Source: Linum tenue
Taxonomy: Eukaryota > Streptophyta > Magnoliopsida > Malpighiales > Linaceae
Direction: 5' to 3'
Assembly (NCBI GenBank): GCA_946122785.1
Contig: CAMGYJ010000009.1
Location: 3,812,937-3,876,936 of the forward strand
Length of the DNA stretch: 64,000 nt
Shown: positions 24,401 to 36,998 of the stretch, one piece after another
Layout: every line of letters begins with the position of its first letter
How positions within the stretch are numbered: the stretch's first letter is position 1
Notes under the pieces: model-generated
Database searches by the model: none
What the model was told of the DNA's origin: nothing
What the model saw: only the letters and a program-made list of their open reading frames with translations
Program-made: the position numbers and the translations under genes

Positions 24401-26741
24401 GCTTCATATATAGAAAGCATGTTGCCACCATTTTTATTGAATAGGAACCGCTATCCTACCCAGGGAAAACTGTAGGAAGGATCTCGGGCCCCACTCTAGA
24501 TTTGGACATGGCCAGCTGACTTGAACCAATGACCACCATGAACGAGCTTTTCTAAATATCTTCGCTTCATGAGACATTCTGCCTCAAATCCAAAATTTCA
24601 CAAGCATTTAGATGCATATAGTTCCAGAAAACAGTAGACCGACCTGCTTAAAGAACCCGTGTACTAGTGCCACTGTCCAGGTAGAGTTCTTGAGGCTCTG
24701 TCTGATTCCTCGAGTCAAGAATTCATTCCAGACAAACATGGTCTCATAATGAAGCCTTCCTGTCTCACTATTACATAAATTCTTTTGAAGACTATGCATA
24801 ACATTGTATGAATAGCTGAAAAAGAAGTCCCTTGTAAGATCCACCATGCAAAGAAGCTTCTTGTATCTATTTGATCATCAAGAGAAAAAGAAGAAAACAA
24901 AGAACAAGGCAAGAGAAGTTAGTCGATTCATGAAACGTCAAAATGAGAGAGAAAATATTATGCAGAGCAACTAGGTAAAATTTGCTAATCAGAAATTAAC
25001 TGAAACAAAGAAACTGACTCATTCCCCCACAAACTCTTGCCAATACCTTGCTTCATTCAATACGTTATATTAACATTACACTAGCAATGAAGTTTTGTTC
25101 TGTACATAACAAGACCAACAGGCAACAGCTACTATAGATCACGGAAACTAACAAGAAGAAAATAGCTACTTCTAATAATGCATAAATGAATTAAAATGGG
25201 GGGGACATAAAGAAGCAGAAGAAGCACCAAGAACGAAGAAATAGATAATGCTAGTGGAAGAACTATAAATAAGCTTGAATAATAGATCCCTGCGCCATTA
25301 ATTAACACGCGCCGACAAATATAGTACAGAAATCACTTCTGCAACTTTGAAAATGCCTACTCTAAATTGATAATGACAGGAAACCCATATTATTGGTCCC
25401 AAACAATTCACTGGAAGAAAAATAAAACAATCATGACTATCAGAAGGTCCTCGACTAATTACAAAGAAACAGTGAGTAGTGTTGAGAACCAATCTGACAA
25501 GTCTCCTTAAAAGTACCAAGTATTTGTTCCAGTTACATGCAAAATAGACAAAAGACCTGTTCTCATTCTTAGAATTAGTCATATTCGACTGCACAGGAAC
25601 TGGGATCATCTCGCTCCTGGCGATTGCATAGATTGAATGGCCACAAATAGCACCAATCTTCCTTCTTTGGGTTATCACCAACATGTAATAAGGCCCCAAA
25701 AATTTAATGAACCCTAATTTCAGAAGAGAAAGAAAGAAAAGGATTTTGTGAGTGCAACGGAAAAACAGAATCAAGCAAGTCAATAAATCCTATATTGGCT
25801 ATGAGGAGCATACCAACTATTCCATAGCAAACGGTAACAAACTTCAGTCCACCAATTGTCTTATTTCCTTCATGTATTCTCCGTAACAAGTCACAGCATT
25901 CAATTTCGCTGTATGAAGTCGGATCTTCTAGGATATTCAATTCAGATAGGTCAGATCGATCGATCTTTAACACCTTCCAAAAGTTTCTGCTTTTGTCTCT
26001 TCCAATCATATACAAGTGCTGCACATGCAGTGAAAATAAAAACAACAAGTTAGATACTACATTGACTAGATAGTAAAGAACGTGAAAGCAAAAAGTGAAC
26101 TACATAAAGAAGTGAACCTAACAAGTCCGCCAAGAGACGAATTCAAGCATGATCTGCACATAAATGTTAATGCATACGAAAGAATGAGTTCATAAGGAAA
26201 TGATTTATCTTAGACGTGTTAGGTATTAGCATTAAAAATCCGAACACAATAGTAAATCACGTATTTGGTAAAGAATCGCCGAAGTGAAGGATGATGTCCT
26301 CACCAATGTGATATGGAGATTACTACTAATAACACTACCAAATGTGGTGAATTTGTCTCTAACGAGACATGAAAACTCAAGATATGATAAGAATCAATCA
26401 CCCCATACAAAAATGTCTCTCCCAAAAGGGAATATAGCATAGAGAAAATCCTGCAAATCTTCACTGATAATGATGCGCGCAATTGATGAGGAAGCTGTCT
26501 ATGTTCTGAGCAATCGTATATTATGAACTCAAATGACAAGTAATTATGTAAGAAAACGAGGAAATTCACAAATGTTTTGCCAATTCATCTGTGAAGTTAA
26601 AAAACAAGCCTTAGGATTGAGGAATCAAATTCAGAAGGGAAATGAAAGATGGCATACCGAACGAGTCTCATAGAGTCTGAATTTCTGCAAATAGGCAGAA
26701 TTCGAAGCTGGGGGAATCGCCGGGCAAGTCTCCATCTTCAT
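21498..26741 (-). CDS. SAC-domain polyphosphoinositide phosphatase (SAC2-5-type), 15 exons
   Basis: Hydrolyses phosphoinositide phosphates. Arabidopsis SAC2-SAC5 act at the tonoplast, probably on PI(3,5)P2 and related lipids. Exons (minus): 26741-26658, 26018-25814, 25713-25557, 24866-24644, 24230-24154, 23996-23809, 23718-23621, 23528-23395, 23304-22845, 22756-22635, 22531-22418, 22322-22137, 22042-21869, 21793-21703, 21602-21498; 2418 nt, 805 aa, in frame. The SAC domain starts with [12 protein letters not shown] and [17 protein letters not shown]. It contains [31 protein letters not shown], and the catalytic CX5R signature [10 protein letters not shown] (Cys about 475, Arg about 481). It continues YGGSAAHNK and [17 protein letters not shown]. 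The C-terminal 200 residues are Ser/Asp/Glu-rich and end with a short aromatic motif (QRFVHWV). The start was set at the ATG directly after an in-frame TGA; a second in-frame ATG lies two codons later. Confidence 0.94.
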
Positions 26742-27415
26742 TCAACTTATCGTGCTCAGGCTCCCAAGAGCCCAAAGGGCAAAGGAAGTCAACACCTTCT
26801 CCGGTTGCCGTTTGCTGCATCAAAGAACAAAACCTTTGGTCAGTCTGGAAAGAAAGAATCGTTACTAACACAAATTGCCAGCCAAAGCACATGGGGGCAA
26901 GCAAGTTGCTGCCTGTGCTTCTTCAAGTCAAAGAATCAGATGAATTGCAGAGAAAACCCCAAATTTACATCAAAAGTTTAAGCAAAGCTGCAAACTTTTT
27001 GAGACAGAATCTATCTTTGATCCAAGAAAAGAGGACCCAATCAAGAAATTTCAAATTTGAGCTTATGTTAGCCCAGAGCTGTGATCTCGCAGAGAGGGGA
27101 CAGAGAGTTGGAGGAGGAGCAAACCAGGGAGAAGCAGGGAAGATGGTCAGAAACGCCGCCGTTTCTCAGAGATAGAAAGCCCAAATTTGAACCAGATCGA
27201 GGACCAGGGAGAAGAAGCAGTAGAGACACAGAGAGGAAGGAGAAAAGAGAAGAGATTGGGGGGAAAAGGCTGACAAGCTGTAGATTGCCACACAATGCAC
27301 GGACTGACAAAGAGGAGCCCAAATTTCCTCTTTTTAATTTTTTTTTCTTCTTTTCGTATAATAATATTGTGGAGGAAATCATTTTAACTGATTTTCCTAC
27401 TTGGCTACGCATATA

Positions 27416-27417
<2 letters not shown>
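26742..27417 (-). promoter_or_regulatory. 5' UTR and promoter region of the SAC gene
   Basis: A possible 5' UTR intron acceptor (TTTGATGCAG) lies at about 26813-26822 on the minus strand, so the transcript probably starts further upstream. The stretch 27080-27250 is strongly purine-rich on the plus strand (CT-rich on the transcript strand), typical of a plant leader. No coding function. Confidence 0.4.
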
Positions 27418-27448
<31 letters not shown>

Positions 27449-27459
27449 CTTCTTCTTGG
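27418..27459. repeat. (TTC)n microsatellite
   Basis: About 13 uninterrupted TTC units lie upstream of the SAC gene. Confidence 0.95.
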
Positions 27460-28716
27460 GTATTTGAATGAATATTAAAAAAATTAAATAATTGATGATT
27501 GGGGAGGGAGGGAGGGAGGCCTAATTCTAGGGATGTTTGTCTTTCCAGAAATTGCTAAAAGGGGCTGTTATGTGTGAAAACAAGATTTTACTGTTGAGTA
27601 GTTACAGAATTGTAATGCATTAATTTGATTGAATTGTTTCGTTTTGAAATTATTAGTTAAAGTTTTTTTTTGTGTGTGATTTTATTAGATAAAGTTGATT
27701 GGTTGTCAGCAGAAATTAATTTAAATAGATTTATTTGGTCTTGACAATTTTTAATTTATCTATTTTGACTCAATTTCAATTCTCTGAAGTGGAGACAATT
27801 AATTTAAACGGACTGGTTATAAATTACTCGTCTTATAAAACGAGATAATTATCCAAATGTTATAATTTATGAATTTGATCTATGTCCAAATATCAATTAT
27901 AGCATTTTGTTAAGCTCCGTTCTTGTTTCTCCCTCCTTTCTCGTCTCTTTCTTGGCCTCTAGATCTATAGGGTGGATTTCTTAGTAATAAACCTAGGGCA
28001 TGTATAGTAAACACTAAAACTTATGTTAATGGGTTTGGGAAGTTTTGATTAATGGGGATACAAGTTTTGAATGAGTTCTTAGTGATTCTTGATATGTTTT
28101 GTTGACATTATCAATGATTGACATTTATTTGATGGGAATTGTAGACTATACATTAAGACTTTATATAGGCGATGGTAAGTTTCAAAGTTCAGATCAAGCA
28201 TATGGCGTATGTTATTAGTCGACGCTACTGTAATCAAATTCTTTGAAGCTTACAATAATAAGTATTTGAATAAGAATGATATAAATAAATTTTCTGCTCT
28301 AACTAAAAAATATTTAAAATTCCAAATCTTATATCTCTTATATATAGTTGAGCTTTTGGTGATATATCATTTTGGTAATCGATATTTGTCGAAATTACAA
28401 TTAGGAGCGGCATCATTCTTTCTTAATTAACCTCTATGAAGTAGTCTCCTTCCACTGTTGTTGCACAATGTCTTCACATTATAATATAATGTTTATATAT
28501 ACAAAAAAAATTAAAAGATACATCACAGATATGGAAGCATAATGTTGTAGGATTAGTGGGAGATTTTTTTTTATGGTAGGGCTAGTGGAAGATTGAGAGA
28601 GATCAAGGAGAATATGCTAAATCATATATGCTATTTCTTTTCTGAAAAACTTGGCTTATTCCTCATCTTCTTTGTGGACATGGTACAGATCCCCTTATTA
28701 TTTTATCAAAGGCATC
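27460..28716. other. AT-rich intergenic sequence
   Basis: No gene, RNA or paired repeat recognised. The open frame at 28209-28430 is low-complexity Leu/Tyr/Asn and shows no family resemblance. Confidence 0.5.
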
Positions 28717-28724
28717 CTTGCACT

Positions 28725-29853
28725 TAGGGGTGGCAATTCGGTTGTGGTTAGCGGCTAACCGGCCGGTTCAACCGATAACCGTCGGTTAGTGGCTAACCGA
28801 AAACCGACGAAATTTAACCTCGGTCGGTGGTCGGCAAGAAAGGGTGGCTTCTCGGCTAGCCGAGTAACCGGTGACAATTAACCGTGGCTAACCGAGCTAA
28901 ACCCAATCAATGCCAAACGACACCATTCTAGCCCAATCCCCCACAAAAATCGAAACCTAATATCAAGACTGAAGACTCTGCCTCTCCTCCACCCTCCCAA
29001 AACCGTCGCTTCCCTTCGACTTTGCCTCTCCTCCACCCTCCAAAATCATTCGTTCCGTCGCCGTCTCCCGTCCCCCGACCCGGCCACTCCGCCCGTCCTC
29101 TCCTTCCGACGAACCCGCCACTCCGCCCTTCCTCTCCTTCACTCGCCCCCACAACCACGGATCTCCAGTCCGCCGATCCTCTGCTCTGCCGTTCCTCTTC
29201 CTTTCCTTGTCGCACCCCCAAGCCCAAGAACAAAACCCAGAAACCAATAAACCCAGGTGGCTATGTAGGAGGGAAGAAGTCAGATCTCTTCGATCTGGTT
29301 GGAGATGCAGCCATGCAGGGACCGAAGTTGGGGATCTGGATTCTGGATCTACGGATTGGTGGGTGCGGCGGGAGGATTAGTGACCAGTGGAGCCGTCACC
29401 GTCGCCGTCCTTCCTCTCCGGGAGTCGCCGTCGCCGTCCTTCCTCCTTCTCCGACTTTTGTTTGCGGCGGCAGGATTGGTGGGTGGCTGGGTGTGATAGT
29501 GCGACGGGAGGAGAGTGGAGAGATGAGGAGATGAGGAGAGGAGAGATGACGGGAGGAGAGTGGAGAGATGAGGAGAGATGAAGAGTCTCACTGTCTGTCT
29601 CCATCTATCTCCATTTTCTTTTTTTGTTTTTTTTTAGGTTTTCATATAATTAAATAATAAATTAATGATTATAAATAATATTTTTCGGATAGTCAATTAA
29701 CCGCGGTTTAACTGTTATCCGATCGGTCGGTTTGCGGCAAACCGAAGCATGATAGGCGGTCGGTGGCCGGTGACTGTAAGCGTGGTCTCGGTTTAACCGA
29801 TAACCGAGAAATCGGTTTTCGGTTAAAGCAAAATCGACCGACTAACAACCCTA
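28725..29853. mobile_element. Non-autonomous hAT-like element, 1.1 kb, 8-bp TSD
   Basis: Starts TAGGGGTGGCAATTCGG and ends CGACCGACTAACAACCCTA. It is flanked by the direct repeat CTTGCACT at 28717-28724 and 29854-29861. Both subterminal zones are dense in CGGTTA/TAACCG words. The interior (about 28960-29590) is CCTCTCC-rich with open frames on both strands that match no transposase. It is best read as a deletion derivative or a carrier of an unrelated fragment. Confidence 0.87.
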
Positions 29854-29861
29854 CTTGCACT

Positions 29862-30491
29862 ACTATAGGGCCGAACAAACAACCCCATACTAATTCATAT
29901 GTGAAATTTTTTATCAAAAGCTTTTAGTAATGAGATCTAGATCTCATTTTATGGTGTGTAAGTTATCCGAAAAATGTTTATTAAGCAAGTAAATCTCATT
30001 TTACTATATACACATTTTTAAAAAAAAAATTGACCATCTAAAAATGAATAAACAATTCACTACATGGACTGAATTATTTTTATTATCAGCCCAACAAAGA
30101 ACTATAATTAGATGAGAGAAAATCATGACCATGAGGTTGTGGAGATTCGATTACAGACACTAGAAATTGTAACCATACATGGACTATATAACATGAGAGC
30201 GGATAGAGCATAAATTTTTTTATTATATACCTTCTTAAAACATCTCTAAACATGAGTTTCCAAACTATATAAAATTATTAAAAAGAAAAAAGAAGTCAAC
30301 GAAAATCATCATACTCTCGTCTTAAAGTCCATATCTAATCTTTCAGTTGAAATACATTTATACTGGTCTATCAAAATTCAAAATGAAGATCAATAATTCA
30401 CTTTTTTTCAGATTACGAGTTTATGTTTCTCTGATAATCCCGGTGAACTATACATAAGACAAACAAATGTAAATGAAAAAGAAGGATGAAT
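29862..30491. other. Intergenic, nothing recognised
   Basis: AT-rich sequence between two TIR elements; no reading frame with a domain. Confidence 0.5.
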
Positions 30492-30494
30492 TGA

Positions 30495-30850
30495 GGGGTC
30501 GTTTGCTTGTGGGATTTGGGTGATGGATTTGGAACCCAAATCCCAAACATCATGGAGTTGACACAACTCCTTTGTTTGTTGAGGGATACAAATCCGTGGG
30601 GTCCATGGATTTGGACCCCTTTTTTAGATCCAAATCCGTGGACCCCACGGATTTGTAAATCCCACATTTCATTTGGGATTTGACAATAGAAGGAAAAAAT
30701 GTGAGACAAATCCATCACAAATCCATGATAAAAAATCAACTAAACAAACAATGTACTCTTCCAAATCCATGATGCAACAAATCCATCATAAATCCAAAGG
30801 TTTTTAAAACTCAAAACCTTCATTTTCAAATCCAACAAGCAAACGAGCCC
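30495..30850. mobile_element. Probable PIF/Harbinger-type MITE
   Basis: Ends GGGGTCGTTTGCTT and AAGCAAACGAGCCC form a 14-bp inverted repeat with one mismatch. A 3-bp direct repeat, TGA, borders it at 30492-30494 and 30851-30853. Short TIRs of the GGG-TCGTTTG type with a 3-bp duplication fit PIF/Harbinger MITEs, although these usually target TWA. The subterminal parts repeat AAATCC/GGATTT words. Non-coding. Confidence 0.7.
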
Positions 30851-30853
30851 TGA

Positions 30854-31861
30854 ATGAGACTGCCATGGATGGTGGATAGGGTCGATGAATTTCGAGAGAG
30901 TTCGTCAAGACATAATTTCACCTACAAGTCCATATGTGAAATGTAATTAAGCCATATATATGCCTTAATTTGGACAACATATATCTTATCTTATCACATA
31001 GTAAATTTAGGGTATGATATTATACTCTAACTCTTGATGACTAAATCTTAGATCTTAATTATCTAAATCATAGACCCTAAATACTGAAATGGTGCATGTA
31101 ATTTGTTGGATGTATTTCGACGAATCATAACGTCGAATCATTTCTAATTGAATTGATCTTAGTATATGAGATTTATAGAATTAACATGTAGATTTTAATC
31201 TTTAAGGGCTAGAGTATAATGACATATCCCAAACTCCGATCAAATCTGAATCTTAATATCATCTTATTATTTAGGGTATGACTTACATATGATTTTGCTC
31301 AAGTTATGATAAAACCATCTATACTATACATGCAGGGTGCATTTGATCAGTAAGTAATTAAGACCCCTCTTAATTATATAAAACCATCAATTGACCAGCT
31401 GCCAATCCATTTATATGATTATTATTACATGATTCTTTTTAATGTTATAATATATATAAATTCAAATTGTAATTATATATTTTTATACAATTTTTTTAAT
31501 GATACAAACCGAAAAAGTACGTTAATGTTGTGGGGCAAATCTAATTTAAATCTATACATTTTCGTACAAAGTTTTTTTTAATAGTAGAACTAAATTTCAT
31601 ATGCAACGTTATAATATAAATTCAAATTGAACCGGTAAACACCGATGATTTATGATTTATGAGCATTGTAAAAATTTTCTTGCATTCATGATCAAATTTA
31701 ATTAGGGCGTTAGTCAAGCTCTACAACTCTCTTCATATATAATTCAGTTCCCATTTAACTACCCAATGTTCAAACTAATCTCACTATAATTTGTTTCATA
31801 AAAATAATAGGAGTCTCTATTCCTGTATTATTCATAGAGGGAGTGAATTAATTAAGAAAGC
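30854..31861. other. AT-rich intergenic sequence
   Basis: No gene or paired repeat recognised; long AT-rich stretches with TATATA runs. Confidence 0.5.
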
Positions 31862-31877
31862 AATAGGAGGGAGGGAG

Positions 31878-32896
31878 TCTCTAGCTTCCCCTTTCCATTC
31901 TCCATTGGGGGTGCCGCCGGTTTCACCTTTGAGTGACCGGCGGCAACCCATTTTCCAGCTTTTAATGTTTTCCTTGCTCCTCTCTTTCCAGCCCCTTTGT
32001 GGGTTTCTCCATATGTGGTTTGCTACTGCCCTTCTGTGGATTTTGCCATGAACTTCTCTTCGGAGTTGTTTCCTCCTCCACACTTCAGATTTGTAGTCAG
32101 ATCTTGAAGTCGTTCTCGGTGGTGTGCAGAGGGAATTGCTTTGCAATTTACAACATTCTTGTTGACTTTTGGAGCTCGCCCCCTTGCTTCACTCTAAATG
32201 GCCAGTGATTCGGTGGTTTGGCTTGATGCCTTGGGTTCTACTGTCAATTGTTTTGTTGTAGGGATTTTGGATTCTTCTTTGAGATTTTGTTGCCCTGTTT
32301 CTCTTTTTCTGTTTTGCTTGGATCGGTGGTGCTGGGATGCCTGTGGGCGGGTTTGGGTTCGTCGGTGGTGCTACGTGTTGATGCGGGGTTTGGGACGGTT
32401 GGCTTGTGCTCGCTTTATGGCTCCTGGTGTTGTTGCCTGCTGGTGGGTTTCTGGGTTTTGCGGTGGTGGCGGCGTTCTTCGTGTTTGGTTGCTTCCCCTT
32501 GGTGGTTTCTCTTTGTTGGTGCTTGTGGGTTTCGTTCTTGGTGGTGTCTGTGGATGGTACGGCTCTCCATGGGCGGCGGATCGGGTTGGTGGACGGCGGT
32601 GGCTGTTCTGTGATCAGGGGTGGCGGTGCGGCTCATCTTCGTGGCCAGCGGCTATTCTGTGGGCATGGCAGGCTGTTGTTTGGGCTAGGGTTTCTGGCGG
32701 GTTTGGAGTTTGTTGTGGGCTTCTGGGTTTTGTTTTTGTGGGCTTTTTTTTTATTTTATGTGGGCTTGTGATGTTGTCTGTCATTTTTATTTTGTGGGCT
32801 TGCAATTTCCCTTGAATGGTTCTGTATCCTTCCTGGACTTGGTCCAAACTCTGTAACCCTTTCTTGTTTCGTAATGAAATGAGGCTTTCGTCAAAA
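31878..32896 (+). mobile_element. Retroposed LINE-like non-autonomous element with 16-bp TSD
   Basis: The direct repeat AATAGGAGGGAGGGAG occurs at 31862-31877 and again at 32897-32912. The 1019 bp between ends in TAATGAAATGAGGCTTTCG followed by a short A-run, the typical 3' end of plant L1-like elements. It has no reverse transcriptase or endonuclease. The body is T/G-rich with open frames of 205 aa (32198-32815) and 121 aa that are Trp/Cys/Gly-rich and lack a domain. It is best explained as a LINE 3' region or a LINE-mobilised derivative. Confidence 0.82.
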
Positions 32897-32912
32897 AATA
32901 GGAGGGAGGGAG

Positions 32913-33551
32913 AGAGGGGCCACCAAGGCCAGGTGGCAGGCAGGTGGGGGAGTTGAGCTGGAGAAAGCTGTGAAAGGAATGCGACGTGGAAATGGGTGGA
33001 CTTCCCGTTTCTTCAAGTCCACGACATTATTTACTTTTTCATTAGGCCCATTTCTGGATAAACCGCAAGTTTGTTCACTTGAATTTTCTAAAACGAGTCA
33101 TATTTAGTAACTGAAAAAATTAATATTAATTTTGATCACTCGAATTACTAAACGGTCCATATTTAGTCATTTTCCATTAATTTTAACTGATGTGATAGTC
33201 AACACTAACAGTTGACCGTTAAATGTTTGACGTGATAATTAAAAATGAATTAAAAATAAATGTAATTCTTTTAATATTTTCATATTATTAAAATAATAAA
33301 TTTAAATAAATAAAACAAAAGAAATTCCTCCGCTTTTCTTTCCACTACCGTTGTTGAAGGAGATGTTTTCTCTGGTGTGGCAACCGCCGACAGGGAGATT
33401 TTGAAAGGTCACTTTCGGATGTTTTCTCCGATGCGATGACCTAATGATACTACCGCTAATCTTGAACCTGTATAAGTCTCAGATTTGAATCTAGTCGTGA
33501 GTAACAACTAATTATAAAAATCAACCTTACCCTTATCGAATTTTTTTTTTT
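32913..33551. other. Intergenic with a one-sided TIR remnant
   Basis: The stretch 33060-33250 (TCACTTGAATTTTCTAAAAC, then ATATTTAGTCATTTTCC and GTTGACCGTTAAATG) resembles the terminal repeats of the element at 37572-39970. No opposite end was found nearby. The rest is AT-rich. Confidence 0.45.
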
Positions 33552-33835
33552 GCTTGTTTGCTTGCTTAAGGTAGCAATTAAATGTTGTGTGTGCTTATGA
33601 CCTCACAGCCATCCCACGTTTTTCTCATGCCCGCTCCCAATAATTATGTATATTGCCTTGCCTTGGTTCCTCGGCAGCACCAAAAATCGGCAGCCATCTC
33701 TCCAACTGAAGCTAAGTCCAACCCACTCTCGTTGCTTCTTTGCGGCAATATCCTCGAATCATTTTTTGTTGTTGGAGTCTCATTCATATATGGGCACACC
33801 AAAAGTCTTGTTAGGCTACTTTTCACAAGTTCAAT
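33552..33835. repeat. Dispersed repeat, copy 1
   Basis: About 280 bp beginning with CTTGCTTAAGGTAGCAATTA and ending GGGCACACCAAAAGTCTT. The same order of words occurs at 44675-45365 (interrupted) and partly at 51437-51515. Not coding in any consistent frame. Its identity is unknown. Confidence 0.7.
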
Positions 33836-35727
33836 GTTTAAATTACCCTATGCAAAATACGTTTAGAAAGGAACTTATTACATATAATGATGAAAGTTTA
33901 AAATCCAAATGAGATGACATATGACTACAGAGCAATCTACATAAATAATGACACTATCAATCACATCAGACGACCGCAAAAAATGCAGAGATGCACGCCA
34001 AAGGATGACGGAAGGGGAAGACGGTGAATTTGCTCACTAGAAGAGATATGAACCCACCAACAGTGAGTACACAGAACCCAATTGCCAAATCTTCATGAGA
34101 AGTGCCCATGCTGTAAAATTCGAACCCGAAATTGAGCAATACCATACTAGATCTAGAAAACTAAATTAGAGAAATACCAAAACTATCTCCAAAGTAGAGG
34201 CACCTAGAAGAAAACCACTTAGAAAAAGGGGAAAAGTCATACAAGACGGGAAAGACCATTAACAGATAAACAATAAAAATTGGTGGCCTGGCCAACCACT
34301 TTTCCTCTACATCCCAATTGCACTGCATATAAGATGATGAGGCTGAGCGGACGATTAAAAATATTTTTTATAAATTTTTCGGAGCCATATCCTTTGTATA
34401 ATATTAAAAGAAGAAAAATCTTTCTGTATCTTTCGGTGAATAAGCAAATTCTATTTCACCGAGATTGACATGATAGCACATGCCAGACGCTCACCAAACT
34501 ACGTACAATATGTTCATCACTTACAGCAACTCATAGAAACCAACAATGCCTCGATGAACAGGGAAAGAAGTGAATGTCACTCGAATGTAGGGAGAAGAGT
34601 GAAAAGATCTAATATACATACGTTATTGGACCTTTTGGTTTAAAATATACCACAACCAAAAAATATTTAAATAATTTATTCATATATATAAATAAAAATC
34701 ATCGAATTATTATCATAAATAATTATGATGTGTTAAAATAATTTATTTTAGCGAATTCATATTTTTGTTTTATTGAAAATACACCAATTGTCTACACTTA
34801 TAAGTAAATGTCTATTATAGTATTTCATTAAGTAAACATCTCATATTAACATAAATATATGTTACTCGACTTGTATATACCCATACCAAGTTCAATAATT
34901 TTTGTCTAAAATTTTAAATATGTCCCATATAAGGATGGGAAATGGTCCAGTCCGATTTTACTCCGTTTACCATATGAGAAAATTAAATTAAAAATTGGAT
35001 GGCTCCGCCAACGTGTGTGCGCCCGCCTATCCTCCGCGTTTAAAATGAGTTGATTAGTAATTACTTTAATTAATATGATTGATTGATAACTGCAGAGGCA
35101 GAGCTGTTCATAATTATAAGCTCATCATCATGAGTTGACGTTGATGGAGCCTTTGTTGCCTTTTCTGTTCACACGACACGTAGATATACTCTTCTTATTG
35201 TTTTGTTTCTTTCCCTCTATCCGTCTATCGTAAGTCACGTACATACATATCCATCCAGCTATTGATAGTACACTTCCGTAAAAACCAACATGTTTGTAAT
35301 ATTTCGAATCGTTGAGAAAAGTGCATATCTAATATTCAACTACTTTCTTATATATATTTTCAAATAAAAGTCAGTAATGTTTTGACGTTTGTACTTGCAT
35401 ATATATCAAATTACGTGCTTTAAAGATAACAATTAATATTGAAATTCGTGAGAATTTGAACACAAATCTTAATGACAAACAAATTTTGTTACCATATTAA
35501 TAATCGGTTGGTTCCAATAGATTTAGTTATTGAGAAAATGCATATACAATAATTATTCACTTCTTTACATTGGGTAAATGTAACATCATATTCATATAGT
35601 TATTATATCAATTTTGTTTTTTTTTTAAATCATTATTTCATTTTACATAACTACTTGCGTGGTATATGTCGTCATTATCCTGACCTATCATGTTCCACTT
35701 CTTCCTTCTCCTGTCTGTTTATTATAC
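33836..35727. other. AT-rich intergenic sequence
   Basis: No gene, RNA or paired repeat recognised on either strand. Confidence 0.5.
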
Positions 35728-36309
35728 CTTGTAACGGGAATGGGTTACGATAGATACTAGTTTTTTTAGTAACCATCGTGACAACCTACATCTAAACCCT
35801 TAATTAGCTTTAATTTTTCCTTTTTTAAACGGTCAAGATTAAATTAAAAATAATTTTAAAATAAAAATATTAACACACCAGATTATTACTTATATTTATA
35901 ATTTACTATCTACTTCATCTCTTCAAACCCTAAAATCCATCCATCTCCATCTCCCCCAGCAATAAACGGCGGCACTCCCTCTCCTCCCCCTCACCCCTCC
36001 CACCGGCTCTCCCTCCGCCCGTCCCTCCCCTTCCACCGCGGCATCCCCTCCCGACTCCACCACCACCCATCCAACCCTCCTTCGCTTCCCCTCGCCATCA
36101 CACCACCACCGCCTCACCCCAACCCCTCCCCTCCCCATCTCACCACACGCCGCCCTTCTCCCCGCTCCCTCGCCTTCTCTCTCTCTCCCTCCTCTCTCTC
36201 ACCACTTGGCGATGAGGAGTCGACAAATTTCGAGTGAATTTCAGATCAGTTTTTTTTTTTGTTTTGTTACTGGTTTATTGTTTTGTTTGATGAAATGTTA
36301 TAGTTTTTT

Positions 36310-36591
36310 GGTTTAATACACTTGTATATCCAAAACTACACTTGTATATCCAAAACTTTCACGGTTGTGCCAATAATATCCAATTTTCCGAAATATCACT
36401 TATATCCATGTTTTAAAGTTGTTCTTTGCCAAATCTATCCATTTCCCAATATTTTATTTTTGTTAAATACACTTGTATATTCAAAAATACCGTTAAAGAA
36501 TGTGAAGGAATTTGATATAAGTGGTATTTCAGGAAATTTGGATATTATTGGAACAACCGTGAAAGTTTTGGATATACAAGTGTATTTAACC
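36310..36591. mobile_element. Mutator-like MITE with 9-bp TSD
   Basis: Inverted ends of about 80 bp: GGTTTAATACACTTGTATAT on the left and its inverse on the right, with ATCCAAAACTTTCACGGTTG shared. It is flanked by the 9-bp direct repeat TAGTTTTTT (36301-36309, 36592-36600). The left end contains a 20-bp tandem duplication of ACACTTGTATATCCAAAACT that the right end lacks. Non-coding. Confidence 0.88.
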
Positions 36592-36998
36592 TAGTTTTTT
36601 CATAATGGTATTGATTTATTTATACATTGTTTGGATTTCACAGTAGTAGTGGTATTGCTTGATTTTGGTATTGGTTTGACTCATGTAATGGCATAGGTTG
36701 TTTATATTGTTAATTTTAGTGTAATTGTATTATTTTTCCATAATGGTATTGATTTATTTGTGCAATGGTATATATTGATGTTTTGCAAAGTGGTAGTGGT
36801 TGTCTAATGAATTGGTATTGATTTATTTTTTTTATTTTTGTAGTGGTATTATTTCAATTGAATGGAGACTCGAAAAAAATTGAGAAAAATAAGGATGAGA
36901 GATCTGCCTGGATATTGTGGAAGTGAGAAAAAGTGAGAGAGAAAATTGTAATTAATATCCCTTAGTAACCATGCTGATTACTATTAATCACCGTAACC

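Noticed and set aside
24420..24560. Possible SINE inside a SAC intron
   Set aside because: A TTTTATTGAATAGGAACC start is suggestive, but no A/B box or target duplication could be found.
26668..26904. 78-codon minus-strand frame overlapping SAC exon 1
   Set aside because: Wrong frame for the conserved [10 protein letters not shown] segment; that segment is reached from the ATG at 26741.
29022..29534. 170-aa Pro/Ser-rich frame as a gene
   Set aside because: Inside the hAT-like element 28725-29853; no start context or domain, though kept as a possible capture.
32198..32815. 205-aa Trp/Cys/Gly-rich frame as a membrane protein gene
   Set aside because: It lies wholly inside a retroposed element with a 16-bp duplication. 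The composition follows the T/G-rich strand and no family is recognised.
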